Shown: in pieces, positions 33,249 through 42,895 of the stretch
How positions within the stretch are numbered: the stretch's first letter is position 1
How the letters are laid out: the number at the start of each line of letters is the position of its first letter
Translations under genes and position numbers: made by a program
The notes under the pieces: model-generated
The model's database searches: none
Told to the model about the DNA's origin: nothing
Seen by the model: the letters and a program-made list of their open reading frames with translations, nothing else
Origin: Pseudomonas parakoreensis
Lineage (GTDB): Bacteria > Pseudomonadota > Gammaproteobacteria > Pseudomonadales > Pseudomonadaceae
Assembly: GCF_021602155.1 (NCBI RefSeq)
Contig: NZ_BQHY01000009.1
Coordinates: 246,898-310,897, forward strand
Direction of reading: 5' to 3'
DNA length: 64,000 nucleotides

Positions 33249-35564
33249 TTATTTGCGCAGCAGGCGCAAACCGTTGAACACCACCAGCAGGCTCACGCCC
33301 ATGTCGGCAAACACCGCCATCCACATGGTGGCGAGTCCGGCGAAGGTTACCCCAAGAAAGATAGCCTTGATCACCAGTGCCAAGGCGATGTTCTGTTTCA
33401 GGATGCTCGCGGTGTCGCGCGACAGGCTGATGAACGCCGGGATCTTGCGCAGATCGTCGTCCATCAGGGCGACATCAGCGGTTTCAATCGCGGTGTCGGT
33501 ACCAGCCGCCGCCATGGCGAAACCAATCTCGGCCCGTGCCAATGCCGGGGCGTCGTTGATACCGTCGCCGACCATGCCCACTCGATGACCCTGTGCATAA
33601 AGCTCTTCGATAGCCTGCAGCTTGTCGGTCGGCAGCAAGTCGCCCTTTGCCTGGTCCATGCCGACCTGCGCCGCAATGGCCTGCGCGGTGTGTACGTTGT
33701 CGCCGGTGAGCATCAACGTTTTCACGCCCAGGGCATGCAACTGGCGGATCGCTTCGCGGCTGGATTCCTTGACCGTATCAGCCACGGCGAACAGCGCCAG
33801 CGGACCAGAACTGTCGAGCAGCAACACCACGGACTTGCCCTGTTTCTCCAGCGCAAACAGCTTCTCTTCCAGTTGCGGCGAGCACAGGCCAAGCTCTTCG
33901 ACCAGACGGTGGTTGCCCAGGTGATAAGTCTGACCGTTGACCTGGCCTTTCACGCCGCGACCGGCCAGCGCTTCAAAGTTATCCACACTGAGCACGGCGA
34001 GGTTTTTATCCACAGCCGCATTGGCAATCGCCAGCGACACCGGGTGATCGGAGCGCCCGGCCAGCGCGGCGGCGATGGCCGGAGCGCTGGCGTCGGCGGT
34101 CGGGTCGAGCGACAGGTAATCGGTCTGCACCGGTTTGCCGTAGGTGATGGTGCCGGTCTTGTCCAGTGCCAGATAATCGAGCTTGAAACCGCCCTCCAGA
34201 TAAACGCCGCCCTTGACCAGAATGCCTTTGCGCGCCGCCGCCGCGAGGCCACTGACGATGGTCACCGGGGTGGAGATCACCAGCGCGCACGGGCAGGCCA
34301 CCACCAGCAACACCAGCGCACGGTAGATCCAGTCAAACCATGCCGCACCCATAAACAGCGGCGGAATGATCGCCACGGCCAGCGCCAGCACGAACACCAC
34401 CGGGGTGTAGATTTTCGAGAACTGATCGACGAAGCGTTGGGTCGGAGCGCGCGCCCCCTGAGCCTGCTCGACGGCATGGATGATCCGCGCCAACGTCGAG
34501 TTGTTCGCCGCCGCAGTCACCGAGTATTCCAGCGAACCGGCCTGGTTGATGGTGCCGGCGAAGACTTTGTCGCCCACGGTTTTCTCCACCGGCAGGCTTT
34601 CGCCGGTGATCGGCGCCTGATCGATGGTCGAACTGCCGCTGACGACTTCACCGTCCAGGGCGATGCGCTCGCCGGGTTTTACCCGGACACGGGCGCCGAG
34701 TTCGACGCTTTTGACCTCTTGTTCGATCCAGTTGCCGTCGGCCTGCTGCACCGTGGCCTGTTCCGGGGTCATTTGCATCAGGCCGCTGATGGCGTTGCGC
34801 GCACGATCCAGCGAGCGCGCCTCAATCAATTCGGCCACGGTAAACAGGAACATCACCATTGCCGCTTCCGGCCACTGCCCGATCAACACCGCACCGGTCA
34901 CCGCGATGCTCATCAGCGCATTGATGTTGAGGTTACGGTTCTTCAGGGCGATCCAGCCCTTTTTATAGGTGGTCAGGCCGCCGCTGAGAATCGACACCAG
35001 CGCGATGATCGCCACCACCCAGGTCGGCGCAGCGTTGGTGAAGTGGATCACTTCCGCCGCCAGCGCGCCGACGCCGGACAACGCCAAGGGCCACCAGTGC
35101 TTTTTCACTGGCGCTGTGGCCGGGGCTTCGACGCCCGCCTCCAAAGGTTCGGCGTGCATGCCCAGCGAGGTGATCGCCTCGGTAATCGGCGCGGTGTCGG
35201 GCAGAGTGTGGGTCACGCCAAGCACGCGGTTGATCAGGTTGAATTCCAGCTGCTGCACGCCGGCCAGTTTGCCGAGTTTGTTCTGGATCAGCGTCTGCTC
35301 GGTCGGGCAGTCCATCGCTTCGATGCGGAAACTGCTCAACCGGGCGTCAGCGCTGGTCTTTTCGCTCAGTTGCACCAACGCAGGCGCAGCCGCTGTCGAC
35401 GAGCAGCAAGAATCTTCGTGCGAATGAACCGGCGCCGGTGCTGCGGCTTTCGACCCGCAGCAGGAATTGCCGCCATGCTCGTGCTTATGCACAGGCTGCA
35501 ATTTATGGCTGTGGCTATGATCGTGCCCGTCGCCGGGCTTGTGGGTGTGCTGGGAATCGCTCAT
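33249..35564 (-). CDS. cadA: Cd2+/Zn2+/Pb2+-exporting P-type ATPase CadA
   Basis: A 771-residue P1B-type ATPase that exports divalent soft metals across the inner membrane. The N-terminus is an unusual His/Cys-rich metal-binding tail, with HDHSHSHK and two SCCxS patches, then an HMA-like domain with MDCPTEQ in place of the CxxC pair, a variant known from pseudomonad CadA. The transport motif CPC is in VACPCALVIST, the phosphorylation site is DKTGTITYGKP, and the HP locus is SDHPVSLAI; GDGINDAPALA is the hinge. About eight transmembrane helices are present. It is divergent from cadR, and a MerR-type palindrome lies between them. Confidence 0.95.
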   Translation of the reverse strand: MSDSQHTHKPGDGHDHSHSHKLQPVHKHEHGGNSCCGSKAAAPAPVHSHEDSCCSSTAAAPALVQLSEKTSADARLSSFRIEAMDCPTEQTLIQNKLGKLAGVQQLEFNLINRVLGVTHTLPDTAPITEAITSLGMHAEPLEAGVEAPATAPVKKHWWPLALSGVGALAAEVIHFTNAAPTWVVAIIALVSILSGGLTTYKKGWIALKNRNLNINALMSIAVTGAVLIGQWPEAAMVMFLFTVAELIEARSLDRARNAISGLMQMTPEQATVQQADGNWIEQEVKSVELGARVRVKPGERIALDGEVVSGSSTIDQAPITGESLPVEKTVGDKVFAGTINQAGSLEYSVTAAANNSTLARIIHAVEQAQGARAPTQRFVDQFSKIYTPVVFVLALAVAIIPPLFMGAAWFDWIYRALVLLVVACPCALVISTPVTIVSGLAAAARKGILVKGGVYLEGGFKLDYLALDKTGTITYGKPVQTDYLSLDPTADASAPAIAAALAGRSDHPVSLAIANAAVDKNLAVLSVDNFEALAGRGVKGQVNGQTYHLGNHRLVEELGLCSPQLEEKLFALEKQGKSVVLLLDSSGPLALFAVADTVKESSREAIRQLHALGVKTLMLTGDNVHTAQAIAAQVGMDQAKGDLLPTDKLQAIEELYAQGHRVGMVGDGINDAPALARAEIGFAMAAAGTDTAIETADVALMDDDLRKIPAFISLSRDTASILKQNIALALVIKAIFLGVTFAGLATMWMAVFADMGVSLLVVFNGLRLLRK

Positions 35565-35600
35565 TGGTCGCGTCCATAAAGGTGCCTGTTGCCAAGTAAA

Positions 35601-35623
35601 GACCCTGTAGCCACTATAGGGTC
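35601..35623. promoter_or_regulatory. MerR-type operator of the cadA/cadR divergent promoter
   Basis: The palindrome GACCCTGTAG-C-CACTATAGGGTC is nearly perfect. On the minus strand it lies between TTGACC and a TTTACT-like -10 about 19 bases away, the elongated spacing that MerR-family activators correct by twisting DNA. It resembles the CadR site described in P. putida and P. aeruginosa. Confidence 0.75.
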
Positions 35624-35648
35624 AAGCACCCATTTGGAGATGGCCGTC

Positions 35649-36098
35649 ATGAAGATCGGAGAACTGGCGAAACTCACCGATTGCGCGGTGGAAACCATCC
35701 GCTACTACGAGCGGGAACACCTGCTGCCGGAACCGGCGCGCAGCGATGGCAACTACCGCGTCTACACCCAGGCCCACGCCGAACGCCTGACCTTCATCCG
35801 CAACTGTCGCACCCTCGATATGACCCTCGAAGAAATCCGCAGCCTGCTGGCCATGCGTGACAGCCCGCAGGATCAGTGTGCAAGCGTCAATACACTGATC
35901 GACGAGCACATCCAGCATGTGAAAGCGCGGATTGATGGCTTGCTGGCGTTGCAGACACAACTGCTCGACCTGCGCCAACGCTGTGGCGAAGGGCCGGGGG
36001 CCGATCAGTGCGGGATTTTGCAGCGGCTGGAGGTGAGTGGTGGCGTCGTCGCAACCGAAGTCGAACATTCCCACGTAGGCCGCAGCCACGGCCACTGA
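35649..36098 (+). CDS. cadR: CadR, MerR-family cadmium/lead/zinc regulator
   Basis: A 149-residue MerR-type regulator. The N-terminal helix-turn-helix MKIGELAKLTDCAVETIRYY is followed by the coiled dimerisation helix and a C-terminal metal loop with Cys in DQCASVN and CGEGPGADQC and a histidine-rich tail (EHSHVGRSHGH), as in CadR of P. putida. ATG 35649 follows GGAGATGGCCGTC. It activates the divergent cadA on binding Cd, Pb or Zn. Confidence 0.93.
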   Translation: MKIGELAKLTDCAVETIRYYEREHLLPEPARSDGNYRVYTQAHAERLTFIRNCRTLDMTLEEIRSLLAMRDSPQDQCASVNTLIDEHIQHVKARIDGLLALQTQLLDLRQRCGEGPGADQCGILQRLEVSGGVVATEVEHSHVGRSHGH

Positions 36099-36114
36099 CA
36101 ACACCACAAAATAT

Positions 36115-36203
36115 TGTGGGAGCTGGCTTGCCAGCGATAGCGGTTTTACAGACACATCAATGTTGAATGTGCTGCCGTCATCGCTGGCAAGCCAGCTCCC
36201 ACA
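36115..36203. repeat. REP-type inverted repeat pair, class A, in opposite orientation
   Basis: The arms TGTGGGAGCTGGCTTGCCAG and complement point outward compared with the other class A elements; it lies between the convergent cadR and thyA genes. Confidence 0.8.
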
Positions 36204-36220
36204 GGTTTAATGGCAGTCTG

Positions 36221-37192
36221 TCAGACCGCCATCGGCGCGGTCATCGGCGCATGGTGCTCATAACCTTCCAGCGAGAAGTCGCTCGGCTCCACCAACTCCA
36301 GCCACTCCGGCTGGTACACACCGGTCTTGGCAAACTCCGGTACGCGGTCGGAGATTTTCAGTTTTGGCATGGCGAACGGCTCGCGCTTGAGCTGTTCGTT
36401 GAGCATGTCCAGGTGGTTCTCGTAGACGTGCGCATCACCGATGAAATAGGTGAACCAGCGCGGCGTGTAACCGGTCAGGCGCCCGATCAGACTCAGCAGC
36501 GCAGCGCCTTCGGTGAGGTTGAACGGCGTGCCCAGACCCAGGTCGTTGGAGCGGATGTACAGCGTCAGGGAGATCTCTCGGGTCTCGACGTTCGGGTGGA
36601 ACTGGTACAGCAGATGGCACGGCGGCAGGGCCATTTCATCAAGCTGGGCGCAGTTCCAGCCATGGAACAGGATGCGGCGGCTGCCTGGATCCTTGATGAT
36701 CGTGTCGACGCACTGGCGCACCTGATCGATGGCTTTGTACAGCACCACGTAGGCCTGACCATCCTCTTCGCCTTGGGCGATCTGCTTGTAGCCGTTGTTC
36801 AGGGTTTGTTCGATGGCGGCGGTGTTGCTCAGCGGGATCTGCTTGTACGCCGGCCACTTGCGCCATTGCACACCGTAGATTTCGCCAAGGTCGTCTTCGC
36901 CCTGACGGAACGGGTTGGCCAGCCACTGCGCGTTTTCGTTGGCGTTCTGGTCCCAGACCTTGCAGCCCAGCGCACGGAATTCAGCGGCGTTGTTCACGCC
37001 ACGCAGAAAACCGCACATCTCGCCGATGGCCGATTTGAAGGCCATCTTGCGGGTGGTGATCGCCGGAAAGCCTTCCTGCAGATCGAAACGCAGCATCGCA
37101 CCCGGGAAGCTGATGGTGTTGATGCCGGTGCGGTTGGCCTGTTTGGTGCCGTTCGCAATGACGTGCGAGACCAGTTCGAGATATTGCTTCAT
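36221..37192 (-). CDS. thyA: Thymidylate synthase ThyA
   Basis: A 323-residue thymidylate synthase that methylates dUMP using methylenetetrahydrofolate. The catalytic cysteine is in [13 protein letters not shown], and the nucleotide site in [14 protein letters not shown]. It is longer than the E. coli enzyme (264 residues) because of an insertion in the middle of the N-terminal half, which is usual for pseudomonads. It lies downstream of lgt on the same strand with 50 bases between. Confidence 0.97.
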   Translation of the reverse strand: MKQYLELVSHVIANGTKQANRTGINTISFPGAMLRFDLQEGFPAITTRKMAFKSAIGEMCGFLRGVNNAAEFRALGCKVWDQNANENAQWLANPFRQGEDDLGEIYGVQWRKWPAYKQIPLSNTAAIEQTLNNGYKQIAQGEEDGQAYVVLYKAIDQVRQCVDTIIKDPGSRRILFHGWNCAQLDEMALPPCHLLYQFHPNVETREISLTLYIRSNDLGLGTPFNLTEGAALLSLIGRLTGYTPRWFTYFIGDAHVYENHLDMLNEQLKREPFAMPKLKISDRVPEFAKTGVYQPEWLELVEPSDFSLEGYEHHAPMTAPMAV

Positions 37193-37242
37193 GAGTTACC
37201 TGTGTCCTTTGAGCCCCAGCGTCGCGCGCCGGGGTTCGTAGT

Positions 37243-38058
37243 TTAAGCGGTCGGCGCGAGCGGCGCTGCCGGCGCACGACGATAGGCCAGCCAGATCAGG
37301 AACAGCCCGCCGACGATCATCGGTACGCACAGCACCTGACCCATGGTCAGCCAGTTCCAGGCCAGGTAGCCCAGTTGCGCGTCCGGTACGCGGACGAACT
37401 CGACGATGAAACGGAAGATGCCGTAGAACAGCGCAAACATGCCCGATACCGCCATGGTCGGACGCGGTTTACGCGAGAACAGCCACAGGATCAGGAACAG
37501 CGCGACGCCTTCAAGCGCGAACTGATACAGCTGCGACGGGTGACGCGGCAGCTGCGCCGGATCGCTGAACGGCGGGAAGATCATCGCCCACGGCACGTCG
37601 GTCGGCTTGCCCCACAGCTCGGCGTTGATGAAGTTGCCGATACGCCCGGCACCCAGGCCGATCGGCACCATCGGCGCAACGAAGTCCATCAGCTGGAAGA
37701 ACGTCTTGCCGTTACGCTTGCCGAACCACAGCGCGGCGAGCATCACGCCGATGAAACCGCCGTGGAACGACATGCCGCCCTTCCACACTTCGAAAATCAG
37801 CGTCGGGTTGGCGAGGTAGGCGCTCAGGTCGTAGAACAGCACATAGCCCAGACGTCCACCGACAATCACCCCCATCGACAGCCAGAACACCAGATCGGAG
37901 AGCTTCTCCTTGGTCCAGGTCGGGTCGAAACGGTTGAGCCGGCTCGACGCCAGCAGCCATGCGCCGCCGATGCCGACGAGGTACATCAGGCCGTACCAGT
38001 GGATTTTCAGCGGACCGATGGCCAGGGCCACCGGGTCAATCTGCGGGTAAGGCAGCAT
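37243..38058 (-). CDS. lgt: Phosphatidylglycerol--prolipoprotein diacylglyceryl transferase Lgt
   Basis: A 271-residue inner-membrane enzyme with seven hydrophobic segments that adds a diacylglyceryl group to lipobox cysteines of prolipoproteins. The Lgt signature is seen as [20 protein letters not shown], and the catalytic-loop histidine motif as [12 protein letters not shown]. It is upstream of thyA, the usual arrangement in gamma-proteobacteria, and likely co-transcribed with it. Confidence 0.97.
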   Translation of the reverse strand: MLPYPQIDPVALAIGPLKIHWYGLMYLVGIGGAWLLASSRLNRFDPTWTKEKLSDLVFWLSMGVIVGGRLGYVLFYDLSAYLANPTLIFEVWKGGMSFHGGFIGVMLAALWFGKRNGKTFFQLMDFVAPMVPIGLGAGRIGNFINAELWGKPTDVPWAMIFPPFSDPAQLPRHPSQLYQFALEGVALFLILWLFSRKPRPTMAVSGMFALFYGIFRFIVEFVRVPDAQLGYLAWNWLTMGQVLCVPMIVGGLFLIWLAYRRAPAAPLAPTA

Positions 38059-38151
38059 TGCGACTCCTCGTTAGAGTTGAAACCAAAATTCCCGGGCGAC
38101 GCTGCCACCTCAGGATTAAGCCAGGATTGCGGCCTGTTCTGAACCAGAGGC

Positions 38152-38934
38152 TCAGAGCAGGAAATTCAGGCCCACGCAGAACAGCAAAGCGGCGAACAGC
38201 CGTTTCAGCAAGCGCGGCGACAACTTGTGCGCCAGACGCGCGCCGAGACGGGCGAATACCATGCTGGTCAGGGCAATGCCCAGCAGCGCCGGCAAATAAA
38301 CAAAACCGAGACTATGCGGCGGCAACAACGGATCATGCCAGCCCAGAATCATGAAACTTAAGGCACTGGCCAAGGCGATCGGCAAACCGCAGGCCGACGA
38401 CGTGGCCACCGCTTGCTGCATCGGTACGCTGCGCCAGGTCAGGAACGGCACGGTCAGTGAACCGCCGCCGATCCCGAAAATCGCCGAGGCCCAGCCAATC
38501 ACACTGCCGGCCACGGTCAGACCCAGTTTGCCAGGCACCGTTCGACTGGCCTTGGGTTTGACCTCCAGCGCCAGTTGCACGGCAATCACCAAGGCGAACA
38601 CGCCGATGATCTTCTGCAGGTTCGGTCCGGAAATCGCCTCGGCGGTCAGCGCACCAAAACCGGCGCCGAGCAGAATGCCCACGGTCATCCACATGAAGAT
38701 CGGCCAGCGCACCGCACCACGCCGATGGTGTTCACGCACGGCATTGACCGAAGTGAAAATGATCGTCGCCAGCGATGTCCCTACCGCCAGATGAGTAAGG
38801 ATCGACTGATCGAATCCCTGCAAGGTAAAACTGAACACCAGCACCGGGACAATAATGATCCCGCCGCCCACCCCGAACAGCCCGGCCAGCACGCCCGCAC
38901 AGGCGCCCAACGCCAGATAGAGCAGAAATTCCAT
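38152..38934 (-). CDS. TauE/SafE family sulfite/anion exporter-like membrane protein
   Basis: A 260-residue protein with about eight transmembrane helices in two repeats, each with a glycine-rich loop (GLFGVGGGIIIVP and IFGIGGGSLTVPF) characteristic of TauE/SafE proteins. Family members export sulfite, sulfoacetate or related anions; the substrate here is unknown. The start at ATG 38934 gives MEFLLYLALGACAG, the family N-terminus. It lies upstream of lgt and thyA on the same strand. Confidence 0.87.
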   Translation of the reverse strand: MEFLLYLALGACAGVLAGLFGVGGGIIIVPVLVFSFTLQGFDQSILTHLAVGTSLATIIFTSVNAVREHHRRGAVRWPIFMWMTVGILLGAGFGALTAEAISGPNLQKIIGVFALVIAVQLALEVKPKASRTVPGKLGLTVAGSVIGWASAIFGIGGGSLTVPFLTWRSVPMQQAVATSSACGLPIALASALSFMILGWHDPLLPPHSLGFVYLPALLGIALTSMVFARLGARLAHKLSPRLLKRLFAALLFCVGLNFLL

Positions 38935-39064
38935 GACCGTCTCCCAGACGCATCCCCAAAACCGGAGCGGCATGGTAACGGATGCATGCCCTCCGGCTCC
39001 ACTTGCGATGGATGCACGGACGCCGACTGCGTAGAGTGAGCAGAAAACACACAAGGACCACCTT

Positions 39065-39811
39065 ATGTGCCTGATCGTTTTCGCCTGGCGTCCGGGCCAT
39101 GCCCAGCCGCTGATCGTCGCGGCCAACCGTGACGAGTTCTACGCCCGCCCGAGCCTGCCGCTGGCGCCATGGGCCGATGCGCCACACGTGCACGCCGGGC
39201 GCGATCTTGAGGCTGGCGGCACCTGGCTGGGGATCGGCGCCAACGGGCGCTTTGCCGCGCTGACCAATATCCGCGATCCGCACCAGCCACCGGCGCGTAA
39301 ATCGCGGGGCGAGCTGGTGGCGCGGTTTCTCACGGGCGATGCGTCAATTGATGATTATTTAAGCGATGTGGTCGCGCGCTCGCCGGAATACGCCGGGTTC
39401 AACCTGCTGCTGGGCAATGCCCACGAGCTGTGGCACTTCAATGCGCGAACGTCCGAGCCGGTGATGCTCCAACCCGGGGTTTACGGGCTGTCGAATGCCG
39501 GGCTGGATACGCCGTGGCCGAAGTTGCTCAAGGCCAAGGCTGCCCTGAGCGCGGTGCTGGACGATCCACAACCTGCGCAGTTGCTGGAGTTGCTGGGCGA
39601 TGCGCACACCGCACCGTTTGCCGAACTGCCGGACACCGGAGTCGGGCTGGCGACCGAATCACTGCTGTCGAGCGTGTTCATCGCCAGCCAGAGTTACGGG
39701 ACGCGAGCGAGTACCGTGTTGATTGTGCAGGCGGACGGCACGCGGCGGATGATCGAGCGCAGTTTCGGGCCGTATGGCGGGCATTTGGGGGAGGTGGAGA
39801 TCAATACCTGA
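39065..39811 (+). CDS. NRDE family (TANGO2-like) protein
   Basis: A 248-residue protein of the NRDE/TANGO2 family, named after the NRDE motif seen near the N-terminus in IVAANRDEFYARPS. The second residue is cysteine (MCLIVFAW), as in Ntn-hydrolase-like relatives, where an N-terminal cysteine acts as nucleophile. The biochemical role in bacteria is unclear; human TANGO2 is linked to heme and lipid handling. It is divergent from the TauE/SafE gene. Confidence 0.85.
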   Translation: MCLIVFAWRPGHAQPLIVAANRDEFYARPSLPLAPWADAPHVHAGRDLEAGGTWLGIGANGRFAALTNIRDPHQPPARKSRGELVARFLTGDASIDDYLSDVVARSPEYAGFNLLLGNAHELWHFNARTSEPVMLQPGVYGLSNAGLDTPWPKLLKAKAALSAVLDDPQPAQLLELLGDAHTAPFAELPDTGVGLATESLLSSVFIASQSYGTRASTVLIVQADGTRRMIERSFGPYGGHLGEVEINT

Positions 39812-39825
39812 AAGTGAGCAACCAT

Positions 39826-39956
39826 TGTGGCGAGGGAGCTTGCTCCCGCTCGGGTGCGAAGCAGCCGCAACCCAGCCAATGCGATCTCTCAGAAGAATCT
39901 CATTGACCGAATTGGGAGCGCTCCGCACTCCAGCGGGAGCAAGCTCCCTCGCCACA
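39826..39956. repeat. REP-type inverted repeat pair, class B
   Basis: TGTGGCGAGGGAGCTTGCTC and complement flank about 80 bases, between the convergent NRDE and ptsP genes. Confidence 0.85.
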
Positions 39957-39970
39957 GGGCCATCAGCCTT

Positions 39971-42250
39971 TTAAAGGGCCTTGTTGACCGCCGGCGGATT
40001 CATCTTCGACAAGCCGAGATTCTTCAGCGCCAGTTGCAGCGAGCTGTGAATAACCTGCGGGTTGTCGATGGTCATCAGCTCGGCCAGCAGGTCCTTGGCC
40101 TTGCTCAGGTTGATCTGACGCAGCATCCACTTCACTTTCGGCAGGTTGGTGGCGTTCATCGACAGGCTGTCGAAGCCCATCGCCATCAACAGCACCGCGG
40201 CGGCTGGATCACCGGCCATTTCGCCGCAGATGCTCACCGGCTTGCCTTCGGCATGCGCGTCGCGCACCACGGTCTGCAGGGCTTGCAGCACCGCCGGGTG
40301 CAGGTAGTCGTAGAGATCGGCTACTCGCGGGTTGTTGCGGTCAACCGCCAGCAGGTACTGAGTCAGGTCGTTGGAGCCGACCGACAGGAAGTCCACCTGG
40401 CGCGCCAGTTCCCTGGTCTGATACACCGCGGCCGGAATCTCGATCATCACGCCGATCGGCGGCATCGGCACGTCGGTGCCTTCGTCGCGCACTTCGCCCC
40501 AGGCCCGGTGGATCAGGTGCAGGGCTTCTTCGAGTTCGTGGGTGCCGGAGATCATCGGCAGCAGGATCCGCAGGTTGTTCAGGCCTTCGCTGGCCTTGAG
40601 CATCGCACGGGTCTGCACCAGGAAGATTTCCGGATGGTCGAGGGTCACGCGAATCCCGCGCCAGCCGAGGAACGGGTTGTCTTCCTTGATCGGGAAGTAC
40701 GACAGCGATTTGTCACCGCCGATGTCCAGGCTGCGCATGGTCACCGGTTGCGGGTGGAACGCGGCGAGCTGCTCGCGGTAGATCGCCAGTTGTTCCTTCT
40801 CGCTCGGGAAGCGCTGGTTGATCATGAACGGCACTTCGGTGCGGTACAGGCCGACGCCCTCGGCGCCGCGCTTCTGCGCCCGCGCTACATCGGCCAGCAG
40901 ACCGGTGTTGACCCACAACGGCATGCGGTGCCCGTCGAGGGTCACGCACGGCAGGTCACGCAGGGTGTCGAGGCCCAGCGCCAGTTGTTTCTCTTCTTCA
41001 ACCACTTCGGCGAACTGCTTGCGCAGCACGTCGCCGGGGTTGGTGTAGACCTCGCCACGGGTACCATCGACGATCACTTCGATGCCGTCGACCTTGGCGT
41101 ACGGCAGATCGACCAGGCCCATTACCGTCGGAATGCCCATGGCCCGGGCCAGGATCGCGACGTGGGAGTTGCCCGAGCCGAGGACCGACACCAGACCGAC
41201 CAGCGTGCCTTCCGGCACCTCGCCGAGCATGGCCGGCGTCAGTTCTTCGCTGACCAGAATGGTTTTTTCCGGGTAGACCAGATTCTGCTGACGCTCTTCC
41301 TGCAGGTAAGCCAGCAGGCGCCGACCGAGGTCTTTGACGTCCGACGCACGCTCGCGCAGGTAGGCGTCGTCCATCAGTTCGAAACGGTTGACGTGCTCAG
41401 TGACCACCTGACGCAACGCACCTTGGGCCCACTGGCCGGTCTTGATCACGGTGGTGATTTCGCTGCCCAGCGAGGCATCGTCGAGCATCATCAGGTAGAC
41501 GTCGAACAGCGCGCGCTCTTCCGGACGCAGCTGGGTCGCAAGTTTGGCGGACAAGGCGCGCATGTCGGCGCGCACGCCTTCGATGGCGGTCTTGAACAGC
41601 GCCAGTTCGGCGTCGATGTCGGTGATGTGCTTGTCCGGCACCACGTCCAGATCCGCTGGCGGCAGCATGACCACCGCGGTACCCACCGCAGCACCTGGCG
41701 AACCCGGTACGCCGACGAACTTGGCTTCCTGAATGCCCTTGCCCTGACGGCCCAGGCCACGGATCGAACCGGTGGCCTCGGCGTGGGCGATCACGCCGGC
41801 GAGCTGCGCGCTCATGGTCACGAGGAAGGCTTCTTCACCTTCGTCGAACTGGCGGCGTTCTTTCTGCTGGATGACCAACACGCCGACGACGCGGCGGTGG
41901 TGAATGATCGGCGCCCCGAGGAAAGAGGCGTAGCGCTCCTCGCCGGTCTCGGCGAAGTAGCGGTAGCGCGGGTGATCCGCGGCGTTTTCGAGGTTCAGGG
42001 GTTCTTCACGCGTGCCGACCAGACCCACCAGACCTTCGTTGGGTGCCATGCTGACCTTGCCGATCGAGCGCTTGTTCAAGCCCTCGGTGGCCATCAGGAC
42101 GAAGCGGTTGGTCTCGGGATCAAGCAGGTAGACCGAGCAGACCTGGCTGCCCATGGCCTCTTTGACGCGCAACACAATAATCCCCAACGCCGCCTTGAGA
42201 TCCTTGGCGGAGTTAACTTCCTGGACGATCTTGCGCAGCGTATTGAGCAT
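39971..42250 (-). CDS. ptsP: Phosphoenolpyruvate-protein phosphotransferase PtsP (enzyme I of the nitrogen PTS)
   Basis: A 759-residue nitrogen-PTS enzyme I. The N-terminal GAF domain (residues about 1-150, SVYLLDPETNRFVLMATEGL) senses nitrogen state, and the remainder is the EI fold. The phospho-histidine is in GSGNSHVAILARAMGIP. The PEP-binding domain includes EGVGLYRTEVPFMINQRFP and the C-terminal SVGSNDLTQYLLAVDRN. It phosphorylates PtsO in the cascade that regulates carbon-nitrogen balance, polyhydroxyalkanoate and ion transport. It follows rppH by 22 bases on the same strand, as in other gammaproteobacteria. Confidence 0.96.
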   Translation of the reverse strand: MLNTLRKIVQEVNSAKDLKAALGIIVLRVKEAMGSQVCSVYLLDPETNRFVLMATEGLNKRSIGKVSMAPNEGLVGLVGTREEPLNLENAADHPRYRYFAETGEERYASFLGAPIIHHRRVVGVLVIQQKERRQFDEGEEAFLVTMSAQLAGVIAHAEATGSIRGLGRQGKGIQEAKFVGVPGSPGAAVGTAVVMLPPADLDVVPDKHITDIDAELALFKTAIEGVRADMRALSAKLATQLRPEERALFDVYLMMLDDASLGSEITTVIKTGQWAQGALRQVVTEHVNRFELMDDAYLRERASDVKDLGRRLLAYLQEERQQNLVYPEKTILVSEELTPAMLGEVPEGTLVGLVSVLGSGNSHVAILARAMGIPTVMGLVDLPYAKVDGIEVIVDGTRGEVYTNPGDVLRKQFAEVVEEEKQLALGLDTLRDLPCVTLDGHRMPLWVNTGLLADVARAQKRGAEGVGLYRTEVPFMINQRFPSEKEQLAIYREQLAAFHPQPVTMRSLDIGGDKSLSYFPIKEDNPFLGWRGIRVTLDHPEIFLVQTRAMLKASEGLNNLRILLPMISGTHELEEALHLIHRAWGEVRDEGTDVPMPPIGVMIEIPAAVYQTRELARQVDFLSVGSNDLTQYLLAVDRNNPRVADLYDYLHPAVLQALQTVVRDAHAEGKPVSICGEMAGDPAAAVLLMAMGFDSLSMNATNLPKVKWMLRQINLSKAKDLLAELMTIDNPQVIHSSLQLALKNLGLSKMNPPAVNKAL

Positions 42251-42272
42251 GGCTCGGGGTCGAACTCCGTCG

Positions 42273-42752
42273 TCAGTCGCGCGCTAAAAGGCGCGGGGCA
42301 AGCTCTTTGAGGGCGCGTCGATACACCTCGCGCTTGAATGTCACCACTTGGCCCAACGGATACCAATAACTGACCCAGCGCCAGCCATCGAACTCCGGTT
42401 TACCGGTCAAATCCATCCGCACCCGCTGCTCGTTGGAGATCAGGCGCAGGAGAAACCATTTCTGCTTCTGGCCGATGCACAGCGGTTGGCTGTGGGTACG
42501 CACCAGACGTTGCGGCAAACGATAGCGCAACCAGCCCCGGGTACAGGCCAGTATTTCAACATCTTCACGTTCCAGGCCAACTTCTTCGTTCAGCTCGCGG
42601 TACAAGGCGTCTTCCGGCGTCTCCTCGGGGTTGATTCCCCCTTGCGGAAACTGCCAGGCATCTTGATTGATACGGCGAGCCCATAGCACCTGGCCGGCGT
42701 CATTCGTCAGAATGATCCCGACATTGGGGCGGAAACCATCGGGGTCGATCAC
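42273..42752 (-). CDS. rppH: RNA pyrophosphohydrolase RppH
   Basis: A 159-residue Nudix hydrolase that removes pyrophosphate from the 5' end of mRNA to trigger RNase E decay. The Nudix box is complete: GX5EX7REUXEEXGU reads as [20 protein letters not shown] followed by VGL. The start is GTG at 42752 (GTGATCGACCCCGATGG), matching the conserved beginning [12 protein letters not shown]; a longer frame to 42812 exists but is not the family start. It is followed by ptsP. Confidence 0.95.
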
Positions 42753-42895
42753 GGCAACAACCTCGCAAACGCATGTCGCCGCATTGTTCCACAAAGCTTG
42801 ATAAGGCGGCAACGAAGGTTCCTACCTTATGTGCACTCTTGTGAAAAGACCGTATTCTTGTCGCCTTTTTACTGACTTTTCAGCGGGTAACTGCA

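Noticed and set aside
33585-35579. Open frame of 664 codons on the plus strand across cadA
   Set aside because: Antisense shadow of cadA, with no recognisable domain.
39827-42310. Open frame of 827 codons on the plus strand across ptsP
   Set aside because: It is antisense to the full, well-conserved ptsP gene and its translation is low-complexity, rich in Arg, His and Gln; this is a high-GC shadow.
42753-42812. Longer RppH start at ATG 42812
   Set aside because: The conserved RppH N-terminus begins at the GTG at 42752 ([12 protein letters not shown]); upstream residues have no family match.
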